NCBI RefSeq assembly: GCF_900111905.1
Contig: NZ_FOKM01000015.1
Location: 104,704 to 168,703, forward strand
Direction of reading: 5' to 3'
Length of the DNA stretch: 64,000 nt
Origin: Rhizobium sp. NFR07
GTDB taxonomy: Bacteria; Pseudomonadota; Alphaproteobacteria; Rhizobiales; Rhizobiaceae
Position 1 is the first letter of the stretch, and the number at the start of each line of letters is the position of its first letter. The notes beneath the pieces were generated by a model that saw only the letters and a program-made list of their open reading frames with translations, was not told the origin of the DNA and did not search any database. A program made the translations under genes and the position numbers. Below are positions 32,180 to 41,183 of this stretch, one piece after another.

Positions 32180-32818
32180 ATGCGGATTCTGACCGTCCCA
32201 CCTAATCAGTACGCCCATCATTCAGATGAACTGGCACAGATGCATCGACTTCGCGCGATGGTCTTCCGCGGCCGCCTCGAATGGGATGTCACGGTCACCG
32301 AATCGGGCGAGTTCGACGAGTACGACAGGTTCGATCCTACCTACATCCTTGCGATCACCGACGACGCCCGCGTGGTCGGATGCGCACGCCTTCTCCCTAC
32401 GCAAGGGCCAACCATGCTGGAGGGAACTTTCTCCCAGCTCCTTGTGCGTGGTGAACTATATGCCTCGCCAACGATGGTCGAGAGTTCGCGATTTTGCGTT
32501 GACACGTCACTGGCTGAGCCGAGGGGAGGGGGGCGGCTTCATCTCGCCACGCTCACCATGTTCGCCGGTATCATCGAGTGGTCGATGGCCAACGGCTACA
32601 ACGAGATCGTTACGGCGACCGATCTCCGCTTCGAGCGGATCCTCAACCGCGCCGGCTGGCCGATGAAGCGCCTCGGGGAGCCAACTGAAATTGGCAACAC
32701 GGTTGCGATTGCTGGTTCGCTGCCGGCCGATCCTGAGAGCCTCGGCCGAGTCCGGCCGATGGGCTATCAGTCCGCCATCTCGGACATTCAACCTCCAAAG
32801 ATCCGGAGCGCTGCGTGA
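32180..32818 (+). CDS. traI: TraI acyl-homoserine lactone synthase
   Basis: This 212-aa protein is a LuxI-family AHL synthase, which makes the signal from S-adenosylmethionine and acyl-ACP. Conserved residues are seen in LRAMVFRGRLEWDV (R, F, W), FDEYDRFDPTYILA (D), GCARLLPTQGPTML (R) and VESSRF (E, R). It is the first gene of the trb operon; its stop overlaps the trbB GTG by 4 bp. Two tra boxes and an RBS-masking hairpin precede it. The matching receptor gene traR is not in the window. Confidence 0.93.
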   Translation: MRILTVPPNQYAHHSDELAQMHRLRAMVFRGRLEWDVTVTESGEFDEYDRFDPTYILAITDDARVVGCARLLPTQGPTMLEGTFSQLLVRGELYASPTMVESSRFCVDTSLAEPRGGGRLHLATLTMFAGIIEWSMANGYNEIVTATDLRFERILNRAGWPMKRLGEPTEIGNTVAIAGSLPADPESLGRVRPMGYQSAISDIQPPKIRSAA

Positions 32819-33786
32819 CCCAGCTCCGCTCCCATCCGCGCCTGGTCCGCAAGCTGCAGGATGCGCTTGGCGACCAGCTCTGCGTCGCGCTTGAAGATGC
32901 GACGGTGGTCGAGATCATGCTCAACCCTGACGGCAAGCTCTTTATCGAGAGGCTGGGGCACGGCGTGGCCCCAGCCGGTGCGATGTCCGCTGCTGCTGCA
33001 GAGGTGGTGATTGGCAGCGTCGCCCACGCCTTGCAGTCCGAAGCCGACACGGATCGACCGATCATTTCCGGAGAGCTGCCGATAGGCGGGCACCGTTTCG
33101 AGGGGCTGCTGCCGCCCGTGGTGTCCGGACCGGCTTTCACCATTCGCCGTAGGGCGTCACGTCTTGTTCCCTTGGAGGAGTACGTAAAGACCAAGATCAT
33201 GACGGAGGCGCAGGCCTCCGCAATACGCAGCGCGATCGACGCTCGCATGAACATCGTCATTTCCGGGGGTACGGGTTCGGGAAAGACAACGCTTGCGAAC
33301 GCCATCATCGCTGAAGTGGTTATCGCCGCTCCCGACGATCGCATGGTGATCCTCGAAGATACCGTCGAAATCCAGTGTGCGGCCGAGAACGCAGTCTGCC
33401 TGCATACCAGCGATACAATCGATATGGCGCGATTGCTGAAGAGCACCATGAGACTGCGCCCGGACCGCATCATCGTCGGTGAGGTCCGCGACGGTGCGGC
33501 TCTGACGCTCCTGAAAGCCTGGAATACCGGTCATCCCGGCGGCGTCACCACGATCCATTCCAACACCGCGATGTCGGCACTGCGCCGGCTTGAGCAACTG
33601 ACTGCCGAGGCCAGCCAGCAGCCAATGCAGGAGGTGATCGGCGAGGCGGTCGATCTCGTCGTCTCGATCGAGCGGACGGGGAAGGGGAGGCGTGTCCGCG
33701 AAGTGATCCACATCGAAGGATACCGCAACAATCAGTACCAGACCGAACACTATGCCCAGATCGACGAGGAAAGCCATGTCGCGTAA
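32815..33786 (+). CDS. trbB: TrbB, conjugal transfer ATPase (VirB11 type)
   Basis: This 323-aa hexameric secretion ATPase has Walker A GGTGSGKT at about residues 151-158, the Asp and His boxes (VILEDTVEIQ; GHPGGVTTIHSNT) and a PRKI-type LRPDRIIVGEVRDG segment. It powers assembly of the mating channel at the inner membrane. The start is a GTG overlapping traI. The 3' end overlaps trbC. Confidence 0.93.
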   Translation: MTQLRSHPRLVRKLQDALGDQLCVALEDATVVEIMLNPDGKLFIERLGHGVAPAGAMSAAAAEVVIGSVAHALQSEADTDRPIISGELPIGGHRFEGLLPPVVSGPAFTIRRRASRLVPLEEYVKTKIMTEAQASAIRSAIDARMNIVISGGTGSGKTTLANAIIAEVVIAAPDDRMVILEDTVEIQCAAENAVCLHTSDTIDMARLLKSTMRLRPDRIIVGEVRDGAALTLLKAWNTGHPGGVTTIHSNTAMSALRRLEQLTAEASQQPMQEVIGEAVDLVVSIERTGKGRRVREVIHIEGYRNNQYQTEHYAQIDEESHVA

Positions 33787-34186
33787 GACCTATCCCATTC
33801 TCGCAGCGATCATGTTTGCTGCCGTTTCCCTTAGCATTTCAGAGCCCGCATTCGCGGGCTCTGGCGGAGGCGGTCTTCCGTGGGAATCGCCCCTGCAGCA
33901 GATCCAGCAGTCGATCACCGGTCCCGTCGCCGGGTTCATTGCGCTTGCCGCGGTCGCGATCGCCGGCGCCATGCTGATCTTCGGCGGCGAACTCAACGAT
34001 TTTGCCCGTCGCCTTTGCTATGTCGCCCTGGTCGGCGGCGTTCTGCTCGGCGCCACCCAGATCGTCGCTCTTTTCGGCGCAACCGGCGCGTCGATTGGCG
34101 AGCACCGTGCCGATTCAGGCGTTGATCCGGTGGACTTTGTGCCAGTGACGGAGCCGTCCGTGGCAGGGGAGGGGGATCGTGGCTGA
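33776..34186 (+). CDS. trbC: TrbC, conjugative pilin (VirB2 type)
   Basis: This 136-aa prepilin has a signal peptide (residues 1-27, ending AFA before GSGGGG) and two hydrophobic helices (GFIALAAVAIAGAMLIFGG; LCYVALVGGVLLGATQIVAL), as in cyclised TrbC/VirB2 pilins. The ATG at 33776 overlaps the trbB 3' end. It forms the mating pilus. Confidence 0.88.
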   Translation: MSRKTYPILAAIMFAAVSLSISEPAFAGSGGGGLPWESPLQQIQQSITGPVAGFIALAAVAIAGAMLIFGGELNDFARRLCYVALVGGVLLGATQIVALFGATGASIGEHRADSGVDPVDFVPVTEPSVAGEGDRG

Positions 34187-34478
34187 AGCCGGCTCCAACC
34201 TCATCCGCTCTCGGGTGCATCGGGCGCTATCACGTCCTAACCTGTTGATGGGCGCCGATCGCGAGCTTGTCCTGCTGACGGCGCTCGCCGCCGTCATCCT
34301 GATCTTCGTTGTGCTCACCTGGTATGCAGCGCTTTTCGGCATCGCGGTCTGGCTAGTCGCGTTAGCTGCCCTTCGCATGATGGCCAAGGCCGATCCGCTT
34401 ATGCGAAGGGTTTATATCCGGCATATCTCCTACAAGACCTTCTACCGCGCGACGTCGTCGCCGTGGCGCCGGTATTGA
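34179..34478 (+). CDS. trbD: TrbD, VirB3-like channel protein
   Basis: This 99-aa inner-membrane protein has a GTG start that overlaps the trbC stop by 8 bp. The hydrophobic part lies at residues 28-68, preceded by RALSRPNLLMGADRELVLLT, typical of TrbD/VirB3. It works beside the TrbE ATPase. Confidence 0.88.
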   Translation: MAEAGSNLIRSRVHRALSRPNLLMGADRELVLLTALAAVILIFVVLTWYAALFGIAVWLVALAALRMMAKADPLMRRVYIRHISYKTFYRATSSPWRRY

Positions 34479-34488
34479 GGGGTACGAC

Positions 34489-36951
34489 ATGGTTGCCCTC
34501 AAATCCTTCCGCCATTCCGGACCGTCCTTTGCCGATCTCGTTCCATACGCGGGCTTGGTCGACAACGGCGTCATTCTTCTGAAGGACGGCTCGCTGATGG
34601 CCGGCTGGTATTTTGCCGGACCGGACAGCGAAAGTTCGACCGACGCCGAGCGCAATGAGGTGTCGCGACAGATCAATGCCATCCTGTCACGGCTCGGCTC
34701 CGGCTGGATGATCCAGGTCGAGGCTGTCCGAGTACCCACGGGCGATTATCCAACCGAGGAAGCCAGTCATTTCCCTGATCCAGTGACCCGCGCCATCGAT
34801 GCGGAGCGGCGGGCGCATTTCCAGAAGGAGAGGGGACACTATGAGAGCCGCCACGCCCTGATCCTGACCTGGCGTCCGCCGGAGCCCAGGCGGACCGGAC
34901 TGACGCGCTATGTCTATTCCGACGTTGGCAGCCGATCCGCAACCTATGCCGACAAGGCGCTTGAGACCTTCCTGACGTCGATCCGCGAGGTCGAACAATA
35001 TCTCGCCAATGTCTTGTCGATCCGACGGATGACGACACGCGAAACGTCAGAGCGCGGTGGTCACCGTGTCGCCCGCTACGACGAACTCTTCCAGTTCATC
35101 CGCTTTTGCATCACCGGGGAAAATCATCCGGTACGTCTGCCCGAGATCGCCATGTATCTCGATTGGCTGGTGACGGCCGAGCTGCAGCACGGTCTGACGC
35201 CACTCGTCGAGAACCGGTTCCTCGGCGTGGTGGCGATCGATGGCCTGCCTGCAGAAAGTTGGCCGGGAATTCTCAACAGTCTCGACCTGATGCCGCTCAC
35301 CTATCGCTGGTCGTCCCGCTTCATCTTCCTTGATTCCGAGGAGGCGAGGGGCAAGCTCGAGCGTACGCGCAAGAAATGGCAGCAGAAGGTCAGGCCATTC
35401 TTCGATCAGCTTTTCCAGACGCAGTCGCGGTCGCTCGACCGGGATGCGATGCTGATGGTGGCAGAAACCGAGGACGCGATCGCAGAAGCCTCATCGCAGC
35501 TCGTGGCCTATGGCTACTATACGCCGGTCATCGTTCTCTTCGACGAGGACCAACAGAGCCTGCAGGAGAAATGTGAGGGCGTCCGCCGCCTGATCCAGGC
35601 CGAAGGTTTTGGCGCACGCATCGAGACGATCAACGCGACCGATGCGTTTCTCGGCAGCCTGCCCGGCGTCTCCTATGCCAATATTCGTGAGCCGCTGGTC
35701 AACACGCGCAATCTCGCCGACCTTATCCCGCTCAACTCGATCTGGTCGGGAAGCCCGATAGCACCTTGCCCGTTCTATCCGGCCGGATCGCCTCCGCTGA
35801 TGCAGGTCGCAAGCGGGTCGACGCCGTTCCGGCTCAACCTGCATGTCGACGATGTCGGCCACACGTTGATCTTCGGACCGACGGGCTCCGGCAAATCAAC
35901 GCTGCTCTCATTGATCGCAGCGCAGTTCCGACGCTACGCCGATGCGCAGATCTTCGCCTTCGACAAGGGGGGCTCAATGCTGCCGCTGACGCTGGGGATC
36001 AACGGCGATCATTATCAGATCGGAGGTGATGCACCGGAGGAAGGGGAGGGAAGGGCACTCTCTTTCTGCCCGCTGGCCGATCTTTCCTCCGACGCTGATC
36101 GTGCCTGGGCGTTCGAGTGGATCGAGATGCTGGTCGCCCTGCAGGGTGTGACGATCACACCGGACTACCGCAATGCTATCTCCCGGCAGATCGGGCTTAT
36201 GGCGGAGTCACGCGGCCGCTCGCTCTCGGACTTCATCTCCGGCGTCCAGATGCGTGAGATCAAGGATGCCCTGCATCACTACACCGTCGATGGTCCGATG
36301 GGGCAACTTCTCGACGCCGAGGAGGACGGTCTGGCGCTTGGCGCCTTCCAGTGCTTCGAAATCGAGGAACTGATGAACATGGGCGAGCGCAATCTCGTGC
36401 CCGTGCTCACCTATCTCTTCCGACGCATCGAAAAGCGCCTCAGCGGTGCGCCAAGCCTCATCATCCTCGACGAGGCCTGGCTGATGCTCGGCCACCCGGT
36501 GTTCCGGGACAAGATCCGGGAATGGCTGAAGGTGCTGCGCAAGGCCAACTGTGCCGTGGTGCTCGCCACGCAGTCAATCTCTGATGCCGAGCGGTCCGGG
36601 ATTATCGACGTGCTGAAGGAATCCTGCCCGACCAAGATCTGCCTGCCGAACGGTGCTGCACGGGAGCCGGGCACGCGCGAATTCTACGAGCGCATCGGCT
36701 TCAACGAGCGGCAGATCGAGATCGTCGCGACCGCGATCCCCAAGCGAGACTATTACGTCGTGTCGCCAGAGGGCCGCCGCCTGTTCGACATGGCCCTCGG
36801 TCCCGTCGCTCTGTCCTTTGTCGGGGCATCCGGAAAGGAAGACCTGAAGCGCATCCGCGCCCTGCATCTCGAACATGGGGCCAGCTGGCCTCTCCATTGG
36901 CTCCAGCAAAGGGGGATCGCCCATGCCGACACGCTCTTCCCAACCCAATAG
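34489..36951 (+). CDS. trbE: TrbE, conjugal transfer ATPase (VirB4 type)
   Basis: This 820-aa VirB4-family ATPase is the largest energiser of the mating channel. The N-terminal CagE/TrbE/VirB domain is followed by a RecA-like core with Walker A GPTGSGKS at residues 463-470 and Walker B LIILDEAWLMLG. The length is as expected for full TrbE. It lies 10 bp after trbD and overlaps trbJ by 29 bp. Confidence 0.93.
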   Translation: MVALKSFRHSGPSFADLVPYAGLVDNGVILLKDGSLMAGWYFAGPDSESSTDAERNEVSRQINAILSRLGSGWMIQVEAVRVPTGDYPTEEASHFPDPVTRAIDAERRAHFQKERGHYESRHALILTWRPPEPRRTGLTRYVYSDVGSRSATYADKALETFLTSIREVEQYLANVLSIRRMTTRETSERGGHRVARYDELFQFIRFCITGENHPVRLPEIAMYLDWLVTAELQHGLTPLVENRFLGVVAIDGLPAESWPGILNSLDLMPLTYRWSSRFIFLDSEEARGKLERTRKKWQQKVRPFFDQLFQTQSRSLDRDAMLMVAETEDAIAEASSQLVAYGYYTPVIVLFDEDQQSLQEKCEGVRRLIQAEGFGARIETINATDAFLGSLPGVSYANIREPLVNTRNLADLIPLNSIWSGSPIAPCPFYPAGSPPLMQVASGSTPFRLNLHVDDVGHTLIFGPTGSGKSTLLSLIAAQFRRYADAQIFAFDKGGSMLPLTLGINGDHYQIGGDAPEEGEGRALSFCPLADLSSDADRAWAFEWIEMLVALQGVTITPDYRNAISRQIGLMAESRGRSLSDFISGVQMREIKDALHHYTVDGPMGQLLDAEEDGLALGAFQCFEIEELMNMGERNLVPVLTYLFRRIEKRLSGAPSLIILDEAWLMLGHPVFRDKIREWLKVLRKANCAVVLATQSISDAERSGIIDVLKESCPTKICLPNGAAREPGTREFYERIGFNERQIEIVATAIPKRDYYVVSPEGRRLFDMALGPVALSFVGASGKEDLKRIRALHLEHGASWPLHWLQQRGIAHADTLFPTQ

Positions 36952-37732
36952 GACATTGCACACCGCGCTTGGTGCGGTCCTCATGCTCTCGTCCGCTCTC
37001 CCGCTTCCAGTGCAGGCCGGTGGCGTCACCGGACAGGCGACAGAATGGACGCAGCTTGCCAACAATACCGAACTCATCAGCCTCGTCGGCAAGTCCGCCG
37101 AGCAGGTGAACAACCAGATCACCCAGATTTCGCAGCTGGCCGAGCAGATCCAGAACCAGCTTAACATCTACAAAAACATGCTGCAGAACACCGCTCAGCT
37201 GCCGAACCATATCTGGGGCCAGGTCGAAAATGACCTGAAGAACCTCCAGAGTATCGTCAACCAGGGCCAGGGCGTCGCCTTCTCCATGGGCAATGTCGAC
37301 GATGTGCTCAAGCAACGCTTCCAGAGTTTCGCCGACATGAAGAGCAACCTTCCTGAGGGTGCGAGCTTCTCCACGACCTACCAGAGCTGGTCCGACACCA
37401 ATCGCGACACGATCGCCGGCACGCTAAAGGCCGCCAATCTGACGGCAGAGCAATTCTCCAGCGAGGAAAGCACGATGTCGCAGCTCAGGTCGATGTCGGA
37501 ATCGGCCGACGGCCAGATGAAGGCGCTGCAGGTCGGGCACGAGATTGCAGCCCAGCAGGTCGCGCAGATGCAGAAGCTGCGGGGTCTCGTTTCCCAGCAG
37601 ATGACGATGATGGGGACCTGGTACCAGTCCGAACAGGCGCAAAAGGATCTGGCGCAAGCGCGGCGCGAACAATTCTTCAGCGGAACCGAGCGTGACATCC
37701 GCGGCGGCCAGACGATGGAGCCCCGCTGGTGA
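36923..37732 (+). CDS. trbJ: TrbJ, VirB5-like conjugal transfer protein
   Basis: This 269-aa protein has a signal peptide (residues 1 to about 32, ending PVQAGG) and a long helical coiled-coil body (NNQITQISQLAEQIQNQLNI). TrbJ is the minor pilus or entry-linked protein. The last residues, FFSGTERDIRGGQTMEPRW, closely match the end of TrbK, encoded next. The ATG at 36923 has an AAAGGGGG ribosome-binding site. Confidence 0.9.
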   Translation: MPTRSSQPNRTLHTALGAVLMLSSALPLPVQAGGVTGQATEWTQLANNTELISLVGKSAEQVNNQITQISQLAEQIQNQLNIYKNMLQNTAQLPNHIWGQVENDLKNLQSIVNQGQGVAFSMGNVDDVLKQRFQSFADMKSNLPEGASFSTTYQSWSDTNRDTIAGTLKAANLTAEQFSSEESTMSQLRSMSESADGQMKALQVGHEIAAQQVAQMQKLRGLVSQQMTMMGTWYQSEQAQKDLAQARREQFFSGTERDIRGGQTMEPRW

Positions 37733-37962
37733 GCCCGCGTCTGATCCTCATTCTCGCCTTCGTCGCGGTAGTTTCTGCGGCCGGCGCGAGCGTCATCACC
37801 TGGCTCGCTGTCCAGCCGCAGGCCACCCCAATCTCCGGATCGGGCACAGCCGCAATCAATTCGTCCGCCGATGAAGAACAGCGCCGACATCGTGAAGAGT
37901 TCTTTGGCGGAAATTCCGACCGTAACATCCGCGGCGGTCAGGAGATGAAACCGCGATGGTAG
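37729..37962 (+). CDS. trbK: TrbK, entry-exclusion protein
   Basis: This 77-aa protein has a GTG start overlapping the trbJ stop and one N-terminal hydrophobic helix (LILILAFVAVVSAAGASVIT). There is no lipobox cysteine, unlike some TrbK lipoproteins. TrbK blocks uptake of the same plasmid from another donor. Its C-terminus FFGGNSDRNIRGGQEMKPRW is a near copy of the TrbJ tail. Confidence 0.85.
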   Translation: MSPRLILILAFVAVVSAAGASVITWLAVQPQATPISGSGTAAINSSADEEQRRHREEFFGGNSDRNIRGGQEMKPRW

Positions 37963-39146
37963 CCGTTCCTTCTTCCCGTGTGGCCGACCGCATGTTCATC
38001 GCGATCGCCATCGTCCTGCTGGCGACCACGCCGGCACTGGCCCAACAGGGCCAGGTCCTGACCACACTCGAGAATTCCGTCGTCACCGCTGCCAAGAGCT
38101 GGGAGACGACCGTGATGAACGCGGCGCGGTCACTCTTCTGGATCCTCGCAGGTATCGAGGTCGGCATTGCCGCCGTTTGGCTGGCAATCAATGCCGCCTC
38201 GCTCGACAGCTGGTTCGCTGAACTCGTCAAGCGGATCATGTTTATCGGCCTGTTCGCCTTCATTCTCGATCAGGGCCCGGCATTCGCAAAAGCCGTCGTC
38301 GACAGCCTCTACCAGATCGGCGCCGGCGGCGGCTCGGCTTCTCCCGCCAACATCTTCGATGCCGGCATTCGTGTCGCGACCAAAATGTCGGAACAGGCGA
38401 AGTTTGGCCTCTGGGAAGATAATGCGCTGGCGATCGCCGCCGTCTTCGCCATGGTCGTGGTGGTGGTGTCGTTTTCGCTGGTGGCTGCGATCTTCGTTGC
38501 CGTCATGGTCGAGATGTATGTCGGACTGCTCGCGGGCATGATCATGCTGGGCCTGGGTGGATCCTCGTACACCAAGGACTTCGCCATCAAATATCTGGTC
38601 TATGCCTTCTCCGTCGGCATGAAGCTGATGGCGCTGGTGATGATCGCCAAGATCGGCTCGGATATCCTCCTCGGTCTGGCAGAGGCGCCAACCGCATTGT
38701 CGGAACAGTTTATCACCACGCTCGCGATTGCGGGGATCTCCGTCGTCGTCTTCGTCATCGCCATGTATGTGCCGCCCATCCTGCAGGGCGTGGTCCAGGG
38801 CGCGTCTGTCGGCGGCGGTATGGAAGCCATCCGTCACGGCGGGCAGGCGGCATCCGCGGCGCTTGGGGCCGGTTTCCTGACGATCGGTGCGGCCAACAGA
38901 GGATTCGGGGCCGCCAGTGCCGCAAGAGCAGGGGGAGCATCTCTCGGAAGTGCCGCGCTGCGCGGCATGCAGGCGGGGATTGGCGGAGCGGCCGGAGCAG
39001 TCGGCTCGGCTGCAAAGGAAAAAGCGATCGGTTCGCCGGGAGCCTATGCCGGATCGATGCTCGGCCTTGCCAACGCCAAACTCGATCAACCATCCGCACG
39101 GCCCGGCACACCGTCTCCACCACCGCCGATCAACGACAGCAAGTGA
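37956..39146 (+). CDS. trbL: TrbL, VirB6-like channel protein
   Basis: This 396-aa polytopic inner-membrane protein has a leading hydrophobic segment, five or more membrane helices between residues about 50 and 280, and a Gly/Ala/Ser-rich cytoplasmic tail with a proline-rich end. It overlaps the trbK stop by 7 bp. It forms part of the inner-membrane channel. Confidence 0.92.
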   Translation: MVAVPSSRVADRMFIAIAIVLLATTPALAQQGQVLTTLENSVVTAAKSWETTVMNAARSLFWILAGIEVGIAAVWLAINAASLDSWFAELVKRIMFIGLFAFILDQGPAFAKAVVDSLYQIGAGGGSASPANIFDAGIRVATKMSEQAKFGLWEDNALAIAAVFAMVVVVVSFSLVAAIFVAVMVEMYVGLLAGMIMLGLGGSSYTKDFAIKYLVYAFSVGMKLMALVMIAKIGSDILLGLAEAPTALSEQFITTLAIAGISVVVFVIAMYVPPILQGVVQGASVGGGMEAIRHGGQAASAALGAGFLTIGAANRGFGAASAARAGGASLGSAALRGMQAGIGGAAGAVGSAAKEKAIGSPGAYAGSMLGLANAKLDQPSARPGTPSPPPPINDSK

Positions 39147-39161
39147 CGGGACCCTGACAGA

Positions 39162-39824
39162 ATGGCCGGACAGAATGTTCCAGATAATCCCTACATCGCC
39201 GCGCGCAACGAATGGAACGAGCGTTATGGCTCGTACGTCAAAGCGGCAGCCGCCTGGCGCGTCGTCGGCATTGCCGGCATGACCATGGCGGTGATTGGCT
39301 TTGGCTACGCGCTCTTCCAGAGCACGCAGGTCAAGCTGATCCCTTATATCGTTGAAGTCGACAAGCTTGGCACATCAGTCAACGCCGGCTTCCCGCAGCA
39401 GATCGAATATGCCGATCCCCGGGTGGTGCGCGCGACACTCGGCAGCTTCGTTTCGAACTTCCGGTCCGTCACGCCGGACGCGGTCGTGCAGAAGCAATAT
39501 ATCGATCGGACCTATGGGCTGCTGCGCACCTCCGATCCCGCGACGGAAAAGGTGAATGCTTGGTTTCGCTCGAATTCGCCCTTCGAGAAGGCGAAGACCG
39601 CAACGGTGGCGATTGAGGTCAACAACATCGTCGCGTTGTCGAACCAGAGCTACCAGATCGACTGGACGGAGTTCGAGCGGGACCGCCGCGGCAAGGAGAC
39701 CGCCACGCGCCGCTTCCGCGGGATCGCCACTGTGACACTGACGCCGCCCCAGGATGAGGGTGTCATCCGCCTTAATCCCATCGGTCTCTATCTCCGCGAC
39801 TTTGATTGGACTGCGCAGCTTTGA
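39162..39824 (+). CDS. trbF: TrbF, VirB8-like assembly protein
   Basis: This 220-aa protein has a cytoplasmic N-terminus (NPYIAARNEWNERYGSYVKA), one membrane helix (VVGIAGMTMAVIGFGYALFQ) and a periplasmic VirB8 domain with WTEFERDRRGKETATRRF. It nucleates the secretion core complex. It lies 15 bp after trbL. Confidence 0.92.
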   Translation: MAGQNVPDNPYIAARNEWNERYGSYVKAAAAWRVVGIAGMTMAVIGFGYALFQSTQVKLIPYIVEVDKLGTSVNAGFPQQIEYADPRVVRATLGSFVSNFRSVTPDAVVQKQYIDRTYGLLRTSDPATEKVNAWFRSNSPFEKAKTATVAIEVNNIVALSNQSYQIDWTEFERDRRGKETATRRFRGIATVTLTPPQDEGVIRLNPIGLYLRDFDWTAQL

Positions 39825-39841
39825 AAGGCATGGCCCGGAAC

Positions 39842-40693
39842 ATGAACAGATCATACGAACTATCTCGGGTCACGATGAGCGCCGGCATCATTGCTATCGC
39901 CGTTGCTGCCTCCTCCGCCTTCCCGTCTCATTCTTTCGCCGCTGATGGTGTCACCGCCAATGAGGCGAAAGGCATGGGGATTTCGACACAATGGCGTGGA
40001 AGTCGCGGGCTCGTGACGAAAGGCGCGGATGGGAAGGTGGTCTTCCTTTATGGCGAGGTGCAGCCGTCCGTCGTCTGCTCGCCGTTGCAGGTCTGTGACA
40101 TCGAGCTCCAGGGTGGCGAGGTCGTTCGCGACGTGCTGGTTGGCGACACTGTGCGGTGGAAGGTCGAGCCCGCGACATCCGGTGCGGCCGGGGGGCAGGC
40201 GATTCACCTGATCGTCAAGCCGTCGGAGCCGGGTCTAGTGACCTCGATGGTCGTGACGACGTCGCGACGGACCTATCATATCCAGCTCAAGTCTCATCCA
40301 ACCCAGTATATGGCGCGTGTCGGCTTTGAATATCCAGAGGACGTCTCGGCCAAACTTGCCGACGTCAACGCCCGGCTGGAAGCCAGCACCATTCCCGGCG
40401 CCGGGGTTCCGGCCGAGCAATTGAGCTTTGCCTACTCCGTCTCGGGCAGTGCCGGCTGGCGGCCGACGCGGGTCTATTCCGACGGGCAGAAGACCTACAT
40501 CCAGTTTCCGCGGTCGATCTCGGGGCAGGATGCGCCGGTTCTCTTCGTCGTCTCCGGCGGTCAGAACCGCATCGTCAACTATCGCATGAAGAGCAACATG
40601 ATGGTGGTCGACTACAACATCGATCGTGCTGTCCTCGTCTCCGGCGTTGGCTGGAAACAACAGAGGGTGACAATCAGCAGGGGAGGGCGGTGA
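39842..40693 (+). CDS. trbG: TrbG, VirB9-like outer-membrane core protein
   Basis: This protein (283 aa from 39842; 39830 also possible) has a signal peptide ending near HSFAADG and a VirB9/TrbG beta-rich body. The signature is VVTTSRRTYHIQLKSHPTQY, followed by the C-terminal domain (GWRPTRVYSDGQKTYIQFP; NYRMKSNMMVVDYNIDRAVL). It joins TrbH and TrbI in the envelope-spanning core. Confidence 0.9.
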   Translation: MNRSYELSRVTMSAGIIAIAVAASSAFPSHSFAADGVTANEAKGMGISTQWRGSRGLVTKGADGKVVFLYGEVQPSVVCSPLQVCDIELQGGEVVRDVLVGDTVRWKVEPATSGAAGGQAIHLIVKPSEPGLVTSMVVTTSRRTYHIQLKSHPTQYMARVGFEYPEDVSAKLADVNARLEASTIPGAGVPAEQLSFAYSVSGSAGWRPTRVYSDGQKTYIQFPRSISGQDAPVLFVVSGGQNRIVNYRMKSNMMVVDYNIDRAVLVSGVGWKQQRVTISRGGR

Positions 40694-41172
40694 TGCCAGG
40701 CCTCCTTCGCCATACCCGTGATCGTTTCGGCCCAATCCGGTGCCTCGCCACAACCGGTGCCCTCGCCATCCTCCTTTCCGGTTGCCAGTCGATGGACAAC
40801 GGTGGTCTCGGATCGAGTGCCGCACCTCCAGAAATCTCGGGACCAGCGGCGGGCGCCATCGCCGGCGACATGGTCAGCCGTCTTGCCGAACAGATCGGAC
40901 AGGGGAAGGCAACCGTTGTGCTCAAACAAGACGGTTCCCCATTCGGACAGGCGCTTGAAGCGGCATTGAAGGGTTGGGGTTATGCCGTTGTCACCGACCA
41001 GAAGACGGATAGCGGCGCCGTCGTCATTACGCTCGCCTATGTCATCATGCCCTATGACGGCCAGGTGCTCGCAAGGCTCTCGACCAGCAGTGTCGAACTC
41101 GGACGGGCCTATACCGTGACGACATCGGGTGCGACACCGGCGAGCGCAGTGTCGCTGATGCGGCGAGGGTGA
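40693..41172 (+). CDS. trbH: TrbH, VirB7-like lipoprotein
   Basis: This 159-aa protein has a basic start, a hydrophobic stretch and a lipobox (AILLSGC), so it is an outer-membrane lipoprotein. The start overlaps the trbG stop (TGATG); GTG at 40690 is an alternative. It stabilises TrbG. Its stop lies 11 bp before trbI. Confidence 0.88.
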   Translation: MPGLLRHTRDRFGPIRCLATTGALAILLSGCQSMDNGGLGSSAAPPEISGPAAGAIAGDMVSRLAEQIGQGKATVVLKQDGSPFGQALEAALKGWGYAVVTDQKTDSGAVVITLAYVIMPYDGQVLARLSTSSVELGRAYTVTTSGATPASAVSLMRRG

Positions 41173-41183
41173 GGGAGGACATC

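Noticed and set aside
32643..33777. Two minus-strand frames opposite traI and trbB
   Set aside because: Shadows of conserved coding sequence; no domain seen.
38130..39089. 319-residue minus-strand frame opposite trbL
   Set aside because: His/Asp/Arg-rich mirror of a clear trbL gene; no start signal or family.
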